Below, one piece after another: positions 9,174 through 17,587 of a stretch of 64,000 nucleotides of DNA (position 1 is the stretch's first letter; each line of letters starts with the position of its first letter). The stretch comes from Pseudomonadota bacterium. Lineage in GTDB: Bacteria > Pseudomonadota > Alphaproteobacteria > Acetobacterales > Acetobacteraceae. The position numbers were made by a program, and so were the translations under genes. The notes beneath the pieces were generated by a model. That model was given only the letters and a program-made list of their open reading frames with translations. It searched no databases and had not been told where the DNA came from. The DNA is taken from assembly GCA_019351895.1 (NCBI GenBank), contig JABBOH010000001.1, positions 1 through 64,000 of the forward strand. The letters run 5' to 3'.

Positions 9174-9859
9174 GGACTCCCGTCTAGCACGAGCTTCGCG
9201 GGCCCCGTGAAATGCAGCCGCGTCCCCCGGTCGGTGATCGAGAAGCCCTGCGCGTCGAGCGTGCCGAACGGACCGTCAGCATTGACCACCTCATGGCCCG
9301 ATGCCGTGGCGGCCTTGAGATCGACCAGCGCCTTGGAGGTGCGCACGGTCGTCCCGTCGTCGCGATACAGCACGACGTGGTTGCTGAGGTCGAGATACTG
9401 GACTTTCGCGTGGTAGACGCCATGGCGGGACTGCACCATCAGCCAGCTGCCGTTGCTCATCGTCATGTCGCCTGCCGGCTTGGTGAGCACCACGGTATCG
9501 GCGTCCGTCTGAACGGCCTTGTTCGCAGTCATGGTGTAGGGCCTGCCGCTATCGCCGATGCCCTCGTAGTGGGCCGTAGTCATGCTGCCCTGATCCGCCG
9601 CGTTCCCGCCGATCGACACATGATACGTCACTCGCTCAGCATTGTGCCGGCTGATCTCGGGCCAGAGGATGACGAGGCTGAGGAGCAGGAGCGCACCGAG
9701 CGGCAGCAGGCGCTTGAAAAGGCTGACAAAGAAACGACGACGCGAGAGCGCAGAGGCGGACGGCATCTTGCGGCCGCGCCAGGACGGCCGGGATTGTCCC
9801 AGCGAATCCTCGACAGGCCGCTGCCGTAGAAGGTGCAGACGGTCAGGAACGGCGCTCAT
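9170..9859 (-). CDS. lptC: LPS export protein LptC
   Basis: 229 residues with a single N-terminal membrane anchor (about residues 48-66, LLPLGALLLLSLVILW) and a periplasmic LptC jellyroll. Family features are MTANKAVQTDADTVVLTKP, GVYHAKVQYLDLSNHVVLYRDDG and the ending FTGPAKLVL. It receives LPS from LptFG and passes it to LptA. It is first of the lptC-lptA-lptB-rpoN-hpf block. The N-terminal 45 residues before the anchor are Arg-rich and unusual; an internal ATG at 9766 would remove 31 of them. Confidence 0.9.
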   Translation of the reverse strand: MSAVPDRLHLLRQRPVEDSLGQSRPSWRGRKMPSASALSRRRFFVSLFKRLLPLGALLLLSLVILWPEISRHNAERVTYHVSIGGNAADQGSMTTAHYEGIGDSGRPYTMTANKAVQTDADTVVLTKPAGDMTMSNGSWLMVQSRHGVYHAKVQYLDLSNHVVLYRDDGTTVRTSKALVDLKAATASGHEVVNADGPFGTLDAQGFSITDRGTRLHFTGPAKLVLDGSP

Positions 9860-10331
9860 GCAACCCCCATACGCTGGACGGCATCTTCGGCGATGCGGCC
9901 CTCACAGAGTGCGGATCATCGATACCCAGGCGATCCGGGCCTGCCAACATTGCTGGCGAGACCCGGAGCACTTCCGCATCGGATCCCGATTCGCATCACG
10001 TTTGTTAGCAGTGTGTTTCACTCTGATGGACTTATAACTACGCGAAAGCGGCAGTCACATGGCAATTTCGTAACCCCTGAGCGGCTGCGTCCGTGATTGC
10101 CCAGGCTATGTGTTTGAAATCCAAGTGTTTACTTTTGAGCCCGCCATTCAGGGCAATGCTCGCGTGCTGCAATGCGTCAAAGGTCCGCGGCGCACGCCAA
10201 TGTGATCACGGTCTCGCGCAGGGCGTCTGCCGGGTCCTGCGGCCCGGGAGGCTGCTCCCAAGACAGCGACACTAGCCCCGTCCTCAACGGCAGGACATCC
10301 TTCCAGCCATGGAGCCATCTATGCCACCGCG
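9860..10331. other. 472-bp divergent intergenic region between lptC and an exporter gene
   Basis: It must hold the promoters of the lptC block (minus) and of the exporter (plus). The only box-like sequence I can point to is TATAAG on the minus strand at 10031-10036, without a convincing -35. No reading frame here has a ribosome site or family-like content. The A/T content rises around 10000-10040 and 10110-10140. No repeat, tRNA or terminator seen. Confidence 0.5.
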
Positions 10332-11768
10332 ATGACGCAACAGCCTGACGCGCCTGAAGCCCCCGGCAGCCGCATGCGGACGATAGCCCTGATCGTCGCG
10401 ACGGCGCTCTTTATGGAGCAGCTCGACGCGACGGTGCTGGCGACCGCGCTTCCCAGCATGGCGAAGAGCTTCGGCGTCCAGCCTCTGCACATGAGCATCG
10501 CTCTCACCTCCTATCTGCTGAGCCTCGCGGTCTTCATCCCCGCAAGCGGCATCATGGCCGACCGGTTCGGTACCAAACGGGTCTTCAACGGCGCCATCGT
10601 GCTCTTCACGCTTGGCTCGATCCTCTGCTCCCAGGCGACGAGCCTGCCGCTTCTGGTCGGCGCCCGGCTCATCCAGGGCATGGGTGGCGCCATGATGGTG
10701 CCCGTCGGCCGCATCATTCTGCTCCGCAGCGTGCCGAAATCCGAGCTTGTGTCGGCTATGGCCTGGTTTCTGGTGCCCGCGCTGGTCGGACCGGTGCTGG
10801 GACCGCCCCTGGGCGGTTTCATCACCACATACCTGTCGTGGCGGTGGATATTCTTTATCAATATCCCCATCGGCATCCTTGGTGGCACGCTCGCGACCTT
10901 GCTCATTCCCGATATCCGGGAGACGCACCGCACGCCCTTCGACGTGCCGGGTTTTGTGCTCTCGGGCATCGCCCTCGCCTCGCTGACCTTCAGCCTGACA
11001 CTCGCGAGCCGAGGCTCGGACGCCTGGGAGGCGATCGCGCTGCTCATACTGGGGCTCGCGAGTGGCGTCGCCTATGTCGTGTATGCGCGCCGCCGTTCCA
11101 ACGCGATTCTCGACCTGAGGCTGATGCGGGTCCAGACCTTCCGTGTCTCGACGATTGCGGGCTCGCTCTCCCGCATCACCTGGGGCGCTGTTCCGTTTCT
11201 GCTACCAATGATGATGCAGCTCGGTTTCGGGATGAGTGCGGCCGCGAGCGGCTCGATCACCTTTATGAGTGCTGCCGGCGCGATGCTGATGAAAGCCTTC
11301 GCCGCCCCCATCCTGCGCCGCTTCGGCTTCCGCCGCGTCCTGATCTGGAACCAGCTGCTGGCCACACTTTGCATCGCCGCTTGCGCGACCTTCACCCGCG
11401 GCTGGCCGCTGCCGGTGCTGTTCGCCGTGCTGCTTGCCGGCGGATTTTTCCAGTCGCTGCAGTTCACCGCCTACAACACCATCGCCTATGCCGAACTGAG
11501 GCCTGACCGCATGAGCGCCGCGACGAGCTTCTACACGGTGTTTCAGCAACTGATGCTGTCCATGGGCATCTGCGTCGCGGCCGGGGCGCTCGCCCTCTCC
11601 GCCGCGATTTCCGGCCACCCCACTGCCACGCTCGGCGATTTCCGCGTGGCCTTCATCGTCGTCAGCGTGGCCTCGCTCTTCTGCGGGCCGCTTTGCGCCC
11701 AGTTGCCCGCTACCGCCGGGGCCGAGATGAGCGGCCACAGGGCGCGACCGGCCACTGCCTCCAAGTGA
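10332..11768 (+). CDS. DHA2-family (14-TM) MFS drug-type exporter
   Basis: 478 residues with about 14 predicted membrane segments, the EmrB/QacA type of major facilitator. The signature at the start of the transporter, FMEQLDATVLATALPSMA, is the DHA2 motif D1 with its embedded Asp. GIMADRFGTKRVF is the MFS motif A in the loop after helix 2. GARLIQGMGGAMMVPVGR and LGPPLGGFI (motif C) mark an antiporter. It likely exports hydrophobic compounds by proton antiport. No EmrA-like membrane-fusion partner or TetR regulator adjoins, and no good ribosome site precedes the ATG. The substrate is unknown. Confidence 0.92.
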   Translation: MTQQPDAPEAPGSRMRTIALIVATALFMEQLDATVLATALPSMAKSFGVQPLHMSIALTSYLLSLAVFIPASGIMADRFGTKRVFNGAIVLFTLGSILCSQATSLPLLVGARLIQGMGGAMMVPVGRIILLRSVPKSELVSAMAWFLVPALVGPVLGPPLGGFITTYLSWRWIFFINIPIGILGGTLATLLIPDIRETHRTPFDVPGFVLSGIALASLTFSLTLASRGSDAWEAIALLILGLASGVAYVVYARRRSNAILDLRLMRVQTFRVSTIAGSLSRITWGAVPFLLPMMMQLGFGMSAAASGSITFMSAAGAMLMKAFAAPILRRFGFRRVLIWNQLLATLCIAACATFTRGWPLPVLFAVLLAGGFFQSLQFTAYNTIAYAELRPDRMSAATSFYTVFQQLMLSMGICVAAGALALSAAISGHPTATLGDFRVAFIVVSVASLFCGPLCAQLPATAGAEMSGHRARPATASK

Positions 11769-11777
11769 CCCGGCCCC

Positions 11778-13805
11778 TCAGGGCGAGACAGCGGCCTTCT
11801 CATGCAACAGCGCGCTCGCCTGCGCCGCCAGTTCTTCCAGTCCGAACGGCTTGCGCAGGATGACCACGTCCGCCGGCAGCGCCGCTTGCCCGGGCGCGCT
11901 GCCGGCGTAGCCCGTCACCAGCAAGATCGGCAGACGGGCGTCAAGCGCGCGGGCCGCCTCGACGAGCCTTCCGCCGTCCAGCCCCGGAAGGCCGATGTCG
12001 GAGATCAGGAGATGGAAAGGCGAGCCCTCCCTCTGCGCGTTCTGCAGAGCGAGCAGCCCCTCGGGGCCATCCTCGGCTTCGGTGACGATACACCCGATCT
12101 CCTCGAGCAACTCGGCCATCAGGGTCCGCACCTCAAGGCTGTCATCGACCACAAGGACCCTGCAGGCAGGCGGCACCGGAACCCGCGCGGCATCGCGGGT
12201 CGGGTAAGGGGGTGGCGCCGCCGCGGCCTTGACGGCCGGGCGCTCGGTGGCTTCCGCCGCCGCACGCGGATCATGCCGAGGCAGGTAGAGCCGGACCGTC
12301 GTGCCTCGCCCAGGCTCGCTCTCGAGGCGGATGAACCCCCCGGACTGCTGGACGAAGCCGTAGATCTGCGAGAGGCCGAGGCCGCTGCCCTGGCCGATGG
12401 GCTTGGTCGTGAAGAACGGCTCGAACACGCGGTCCATGACCTCGGGCGTCATGCCGGTGCCGGTGTCGGACACCGCAAGCTCGACGTAGTCGCCGGGCTT
12501 CGCCTCCGTCTGATCTTCGAGTTGAGCGGCCGTCAGCGACCGGTCCGCGGCCTCGACTTTCAGCACGCCCCCCTGCGGCATGGCGTCGCGAGCATTGATG
12601 GCGAGGTTGAGCAGGGCGCTTTCCAACTGGTTCGCGTCGCAGAAGGCTGTCCACCGGCTATCCTCCAGCCGCAACTGGAGGCTTATCGCAGGGCCAATGG
12701 TGCTCCGCAGCAGTTCCTCCATCCCAAGGACCAGATGCTCGGGTTGCATCCCCTCGGGCTGAAGTGCCTGGCGGCGGCCGAAGGCCAGCAACCGGTGCGT
12801 CAGCGCCGCCGCGCGGTCCACGGTCTGGCGTGCCGCGGTCAGGTATCGTTCGGTCTCCGCCGCGCGATTGAGCGCGATCCGACGCTCGATCACTTCGAGA
12901 CAGCCGCCGATACCCTGCAGCATATTGTTGAAGTCGTGGGCGATACCGCCCGTCAGCTGACCGACCGCCTCCATCTTCTGGGCCTGGCGCAGCCGCTCTT
13001 CGCTCGCCTGCAGCGCGGCCTCGGCTCGCTTGCGGTCTGACACGTCGATCGTGACGCAGACGATCGAGGCGGCCTCCTCCAGCCGCTCCAGCCGCGCCGA
13101 CATCAACAGGTCGAGGACAGCGCCGTCCCGCCGCACGAAGCGCCGCGGCATGTCCAGAACCTGCCCCTCGGTCATCAGCCGCTCGCGCGTTTCGGGGAGC
13201 CAGACCGGGGAGTCCGGCGCCTGAAAAGTCCTCACATGCTGCCCGATGACCTCGGCTTCCGAATAGCCGAACATGGCAAGCCAACTTTTGGAGACGGCGC
13301 GGATATAGCCCTTGCCGTCAAGTATATGGAGCGGGACAGGCGAGTTTTCGAAGGCCAGTCGGTGCCGCTCCTCCCGCTCGCGCAGTGTCGCGTTCACCCG
13401 CCGCAGTTGCTCGGGCGACGGTAAGACGAGCGTACGGGGCAGAAAGCGCCAGAGCAGGATCGCGGTCACGCAGGAGACGACCGCTGTCGCGGCCTTCGCC
13501 ACGGCCTCGATGCCATAAGCGGCAACCCAAAGTGTCAGCACGTCCAGCAGATGCGTGGTACCGCAGAGCAGGATGAAGGCCGCGAAGAGATAGAACAGGG
13601 GGCGGAAGATGAGATCGCGCCGGCGCCGAGCGACAATCGCCAAAGCCAACGGAATCGTGAGATAGGCCGCGCCGATTGCGAGATCGGAGATGGCATAGGT
13701 CCAGATCAGGCCTGGCTGCCACAGCAGGCAGAAACCATGGGGGGTGAGACCCCGAGGGTTCCAGAGCCAGCCTACAACCCCGTTCAACATGCGGTTGTCA
13801 CCCAC
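11778..13805 (-). CDS. Hybrid sensor histidine kinase with an ethylene-receptor-like membrane domain
   Basis: 675 residues. Three membrane helices at about 33-57, 66-92 and 103-121 form a domain matching the plant ETR1/cyanobacterial ethylene-binding domain. D41, Y48, I51, P52, C81 and H85 lie at exactly the spacing of ETR1 D25, Y32, I35, P36, C65 and H69; in ETR1 the Cys and His bind the Cu(I) that holds ethylene. A PAS domain follows (about 145-262), then HisKA with phospho-acceptor H290 (GGIAHDFNN), and HATPase (N404 in the N box, DTGTGM, GSGLGLS). The C-terminal receiver has D554/D555, phospho-Asp D603 and K652. Codon 1 is GTG; ATG at residue 6 is an alternative. The domain assignment is my reading; ethylene binding is inferred. 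Confidence 0.9.
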   Translation of the reverse strand: MGDNRMLNGVVGWLWNPRGLTPHGFCLLWQPGLIWTYAISDLAIGAAYLTIPLALAIVARRRRDLIFRPLFYLFAAFILLCGTTHLLDVLTLWVAAYGIEAVAKAATAVVSCVTAILLWRFLPRTLVLPSPEQLRRVNATLREREERHRLAFENSPVPLHILDGKGYIRAVSKSWLAMFGYSEAEVIGQHVRTFQAPDSPVWLPETRERLMTEGQVLDMPRRFVRRDGAVLDLLMSARLERLEEAASIVCVTIDVSDRKRAEAALQASEERLRQAQKMEAVGQLTGGIAHDFNNMLQGIGGCLEVIERRIALNRAAETERYLTAARQTVDRAAALTHRLLAFGRRQALQPEGMQPEHLVLGMEELLRSTIGPAISLQLRLEDSRWTAFCDANQLESALLNLAINARDAMPQGGVLKVEAADRSLTAAQLEDQTEAKPGDYVELAVSDTGTGMTPEVMDRVFEPFFTTKPIGQGSGLGLSQIYGFVQQSGGFIRLESEPGRGTTVRLYLPRHDPRAAAEATERPAVKAAAAPPPYPTRDAARVPVPPACRVLVVDDSLEVRTLMAELLEEIGCIVTEAEDGPEGLLALQNAQREGSPFHLLISDIGLPGLDGGRLVEAARALDARLPILLVTGYAGSAPGQAALPADVVILRKPFGLEELAAQASALLHEKAAVSP

Positions 13806-13961
13806 TAGTCCCGCGGTCCTCGAGGGCGGCGCGCCCTGTCAGCCGAAAGTTATCCTAATCATTAAACTAACTATCTAGGAAGCATACGCTTCTTCCCTCG
13901 GGCAGCCGGCAGCCCTACGACGAAATCTCACGCCGGGGTCCGGGAAGCTCAGGAAGCGGTT

Positions 13962-15245
13962 TTGCCACAGCAACCACCATCGCGCCCTTCCGATATCGGG
14001 CTGGCTGCCGCCGAGCCGCCGAAATCACCGATGGAGTTCTGGCACTCGTCATTGGCGCGCATGATCGGCTTGTGGCGGGCCCACCCGGTAGCGGTCACGT
14101 TCGGCGTGATGCTTTGCCTCACGGCGATGCGGCTGCTGATCTACTGGGCAATCGCGCGGGATTTCGGCGGCCTCGGACACGGGCTCTGCAATTACGACTG
14201 CACCTGGTACGAACACACGGCCCGCGCCGGCTACGATCTGGGGCCGAACGGCGACGCCTATGGCGACACCGCGAACTGGGCTTTCTTCCCGCTCTACCCG
14301 CTGCTGCTCGCGGCCGGCGCGGCCATCGCTCCGCCGGGCAGCATGACCTGGACCGCCATTCTGCTGTCCAGCGCCTGCTTCGCCGGTTTCGCGACCCTCG
14401 GCGCGCTTTACCTGCAGACGAGCGCCAGCGCGCCATCGGCACAGGGCTCGCGGTCGGGGCCTCCGGTCGCAGTCGCTTGGCTCGCCTTCGCAAGTCTCTG
14501 GCCCGGCGACATCTACTTCGCCTTCCCCTATTCCGAGAGCCTCTACGCGCTTCTGATGACAGCCTCGCTGTTGGCGCTGATCCGGCGTCAGCCGCTCGGC
14601 TCGGCGGCGGCGAGCGCGGCTCTCAGCGCCACCCGGCCACCGGGCGTGTTGATGGCACCGGTCATCATCGCCGATCGCCTCCGCTATCTGCGGCGGCAAC
14701 ATCAGGCGGGCCGTCTGCGCCGCGCCCCTTGGACCGTGCTCGGCCGGGTCCTTCTGCCGATCGCGCTGGCACCGCTCGGCCTGTTCCTCTTTATGGCGTA
14801 TCTGCGGTGGCATGTGGGCGACGGGCTTGCCTTCGCGCATGTCCAATCGGCTTGGAATCGGCACGCGCTGCCGCCCTGGGTTTTCCTGTGGAACGGGCTG
14901 ACGGCCGACGACTGGGGCCGCATCCTTCGATCCCCCGCGCGCGAAAGCCTTTCGGTCGAGGCCACCTTCGGGCTCGCGGGCCTCGGGCTCGCAGCGTGCC
15001 AACTCAAGATGCGGCGCTACGCCGAGGCTTGGCTCATCGGCGCTTCCGTCCTGCTTGCCGCCAGTTCGGGCCTGCAATCGATGCCGCGTTTCGTGCTGAC
15101 CAACCCGGTGGTCATCCTTGCCCTCTACCGCATTGCCGCCACGCGGATGAACTGGCGGGGTCTGACACTGATCGGCGGCGCCCTCGGCCTGATCCAGCTG
15201 CTGTTCGTGCTCGCGTGGTTTGTGGGTGCCCCGGTTCTTGCCTAA
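13962..15245 (+). CDS. PIG-V-like membrane mannosyltransferase
   Basis: 427-residue polytopic membrane protein with about 9-10 hydrophobic segments. CNYDCTWYEHTARAGYD after the first helix and WAFFPLYPLLL before the third correspond to the D..WY...A..GY and AFFPLYP motifs of PIG-V/GPI mannosyltransferase 2-like proteins, GT-C fold enzymes using a polyprenyl-phosphate sugar. FPYSESLYALLMTASL and SATRPPGVLM are further family blocks. The start is TTG with AGGA eight bases upstream; an ATG at 14031 is an alternative. It overlaps the next gene by 26 bp. The acceptor in bacteria is unknown; cell-envelope glycan or protein glycosylation is inference. Confidence 0.82.
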   Translation: MPQQPPSRPSDIGLAAAEPPKSPMEFWHSSLARMIGLWRAHPVAVTFGVMLCLTAMRLLIYWAIARDFGGLGHGLCNYDCTWYEHTARAGYDLGPNGDAYGDTANWAFFPLYPLLLAAGAAIAPPGSMTWTAILLSSACFAGFATLGALYLQTSASAPSAQGSRSGPPVAVAWLAFASLWPGDIYFAFPYSESLYALLMTASLLALIRRQPLGSAAASAALSATRPPGVLMAPVIIADRLRYLRRQHQAGRLRRAPWTVLGRVLLPIALAPLGLFLFMAYLRWHVGDGLAFAHVQSAWNRHALPPWVFLWNGLTADDWGRILRSPARESLSVEATFGLAGLGLAACQLKMRRYAEAWLIGASVLLAASSGLQSMPRFVLTNPVVILALYRIAATRMNWRGLTLIGGALGLIQLLFVLAWFVGAPVLA

Positions 15246-15927
15246 GCGCCAAGCCCCCGAGCGACCGCGCCGAGCCGTGAGCAGACGCCGAGCCGGGCGG
15301 CTGGGGGCAGGCGCCGTCCTGCTTAGCCTCGTCCTGCTCGCGTTCGAGGTCTCGACGACCTTGATCAGCCTCCTCAGCCCGGCGGTTTCGAAGCAATATC
15401 GGGCGGTCTACATCGCCCACAGTCAGCTCTGCTGGCTCTCGCCCGCCGAGCGCGCCGAGGCAGCCGACGACCCTGACCTCGCCGGATTGCCTGAGAACGC
15501 GGATGTCGCGAAGCTCGACCACCGCACGCTCTGCATGCTGCTGCCGGATTGGGAGCCTGCGCCCCATCGCACACCGGATGGCGGGGTTTTCAGCCGGAGC
15601 AAGAGCGTCAATATCATGCTGCCCCAGCAACCGGGGCAGACGGTCGCGCTCCTGACGGTCGAAGGCTACGCGCCGCCGCGCATCGCCCACCATGTCCCCA
15701 AGCTGAAGATAGAGGTCATGCCGACGGTCGACGGGGTCGCGGAGCTGCCGGCGACGATCGCGGTCGGTCAAACCATGAAGCTGAAACTTGGCCTGCCGCC
15801 GACGACGACCACGCGGATCGCGCGCATCACCCTCAGGATCCCGCAGCCGGGCTGGCTGGAGGCGCTGAACGACAGCGACGACCCGCAATATCTCGGCCTC
15901 GTGTTGCGGCAGATCGATAGGAGGTAG
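15220..15927 (+). CDS. Membrane-anchored protein of unknown function, coupled to the mannosyltransferase
   Basis: About 235 residues (fewer if a later GTG or TTG start is used). One membrane segment at about residues 28-50 follows an Arg-rich cytoplasmic start, and the rest should be periplasmic. The mature part has two Cys (in SQLCWLSP and TLCMLLPDW) about 34 residues apart and an ending rich in beta-like segments. I do not recognise a family. It overlaps the PIG-V-like gene by 26 bp and is presumably co-translated, so a partner or acceptor role is plausible but unproven. The start codon is uncertain: TTG at 15220, GTG at 15226 or TTG at 15238. Confidence 0.75.
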   Translation: MWVPRFLPKRQAPERPRRAVSRRRAGRLGAGAVLLSLVLLAFEVSTTLISLLSPAVSKQYRAVYIAHSQLCWLSPAERAEAADDPDLAGLPENADVAKLDHRTLCMLLPDWEPAPHRTPDGGVFSRSKSVNIMLPQQPGQTVALLTVEGYAPPRIAHHVPKLKIEVMPTVDGVAELPATIAVGQTMKLKLGLPPTTTTRIARITLRIPQPGWLEALNDSDDPQYLGLVLRQIDRR

Positions 15928-15978
15928 CGTGAGCGGGCGCTAAACTTGTGGCTCGCATGATGTTTGGGAGAAACGCCG

Positions 15979-17457
15979 ATGCTCGACACGGTCACCACCC
16001 TGCCCCTGAAGGACGGCTCGCTGCTGCGCCAGGCCAATCTGCTCGACGGCCGCTGGATCGGCGCCGATAGCGGCGACACAGTCCGCGTCACCAACCCGGC
16101 GAACGGCACCACGATCGGCAGTGTGCCCGCCATGGGTGCTGTCGAGACGCGCCGCGCGATCGAGGCCGCCCATCGCGCGCTGCCGGCATGGCGCGGGCTG
16201 CTCGCGAAGGAGCGCAGCGCCATCCTCCGCCGCCTGTTCAACCTGATGCTGGAGAACCAGGAGGACCTCGCCATCATCATGACGGCCGAGCAGGGCAAGC
16301 CTCTCGCTGAGAGCCGCGGCGAGATCGTCTATGCCGCGAGCTTCATCGAGTGGTTCGCCGAGGAAGCGAAGCGCGTCTATGGCGACGTGATTCCCGAGAA
16401 CCTCCACGGCCGGCGCATCCTCGTGACGAAGGAGCCGATCGGCGTCTTCGCCGCGATCACGCCCTGGAACTTCCCCGCCGCCATGATCACCCGCAAGGCC
16501 GGCCCCGGCTGGGCCGCAGGCTGCACCGGCGTGATCCGCCCGGCGACCGAGACGCCGTTCTCCGCCCTCGCCCTCGGCGTGCTGGCCGAGCGGGCCGGCA
16601 TGCCGGCGGGTGTCTGCAACGTGCTGACCGGGCCGGGCCGCGTGATGGGCGCGGAACTCACGTCCAACCCGCTGGTGCGCAAACTGTCCTTCACCGGGAG
16701 CACCGAAGTCGGCGCGACGTTGCTCGCGCAATGCGCGCCAACCATCAAGAAGACGAGCATGGAACTGGGCGGCAACGCGCCCTTCATCGTCTTCGACGAC
16801 GCCGATCTCGACGCCGCGGTGCAGGGCGCGATGATCTCGAAATACCGCAATACCGGCCAGACCTGCGTCTGTGCCAACCGCATCCTGGTGCAGGATGGCG
16901 TCTTCGCGGCCTTCGCCGAGAAGCTGCGCGCCGCGGTCGAAGCCTTGAAGGTCGCGGACGGCATGGAGCCGGGTGCGACGCAGGGGCCGCTCATCAACAA
17001 GGCGGCTGTCGACAAGGTGCGCGAGCATATCGAGGACGCCGTCAGCCGTGGCGCGCGCATCGTGACCGGGGGCAAGCCGCATGCGCTCGGCGGCAATTTC
17101 TTCGAGCCGACGATCCTCGCAGATGTGCCGCATGAGGCGAAGATCTTCTCGGAGGAGACCTTCGGCCCCGTGGCGCCTCTGTTTCGATTCAACACCGAAG
17201 ACGAAGCGATCCGTCTCGCCAACGATACGGAATTCGGACTGGCTTCCTACTTCTATGCGCGCGATGTGGGCCGTATCTTCCGCGTCTCGGCCGCGCTGGA
17301 ATACGGCATGGTGGGCGTGAACGAAGGCATGATCAGCACCGAGGTCGCGCCCTTCGGCGGTGTGAAATCATCCGGTCTCGGCCGTGAAGGCAGCAAGTAC
17401 GGCATCGAGGATTACCTCGAGATCAAATACGTGGCGCTCGGCGGCCTCGGCGCCTGA
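15979..17457 (+). CDS. gabD: Succinate-semialdehyde dehydrogenase (GabD-type aldehyde dehydrogenase)
   Basis: 492 residues, close in pattern to E. coli GabD. It oxidises succinate semialdehyde or a related semialdehyde with NAD(P). Catalytic Glu262 is in MELGG and catalytic Cys296 in NTGQTCVCAN, the double-Cys form typical of GabD. The C-terminal EVAPFGGVKSSGLGREGS and YGIEDYLEIKY are near-identical to GabD. Oddly, the cofactor-binding KPAxxTP motif reads RPATETP, with Arg187 replacing the usual Lys. ATG at 15979 follows GGGAGA at seven bases. An MFS carrier starts 130 bp downstream, which may supply the acid precursor. Confidence 0.93.
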   Translation: MLDTVTTLPLKDGSLLRQANLLDGRWIGADSGDTVRVTNPANGTTIGSVPAMGAVETRRAIEAAHRALPAWRGLLAKERSAILRRLFNLMLENQEDLAIIMTAEQGKPLAESRGEIVYAASFIEWFAEEAKRVYGDVIPENLHGRRILVTKEPIGVFAAITPWNFPAAMITRKAGPGWAAGCTGVIRPATETPFSALALGVLAERAGMPAGVCNVLTGPGRVMGAELTSNPLVRKLSFTGSTEVGATLLAQCAPTIKKTSMELGGNAPFIVFDDADLDAAVQGAMISKYRNTGQTCVCANRILVQDGVFAAFAEKLRAAVEALKVADGMEPGATQGPLINKAAVDKVREHIEDAVSRGARIVTGGKPHALGGNFFEPTILADVPHEAKIFSEETFGPVAPLFRFNTEDEAIRLANDTEFGLASYFYARDVGRIFRVSAALEYGMVGVNEGMISTEVAPFGGVKSSGLGREGSKYGIEDYLEIKYVALGGLGA

Positions 17458-17587
17458 CGGTGTGGGGCTGATCCTGCGCGGCCGACGGCACGGGCGCCTC
17501 TTGCGTCCGTGCCGATTTCATCGCCAGATGCGGCCAATGTAAAACGGACACCCGCCATCGAAGCGGTTTCCAGGGAGAGACAGACGC

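Noticed and set aside
10093-10275. A 60-codon open frame in the lptC-exporter gap
   Set aside because: No ribosome site, five scattered Cys and an Arg-rich end with no family pattern; looks like chance.
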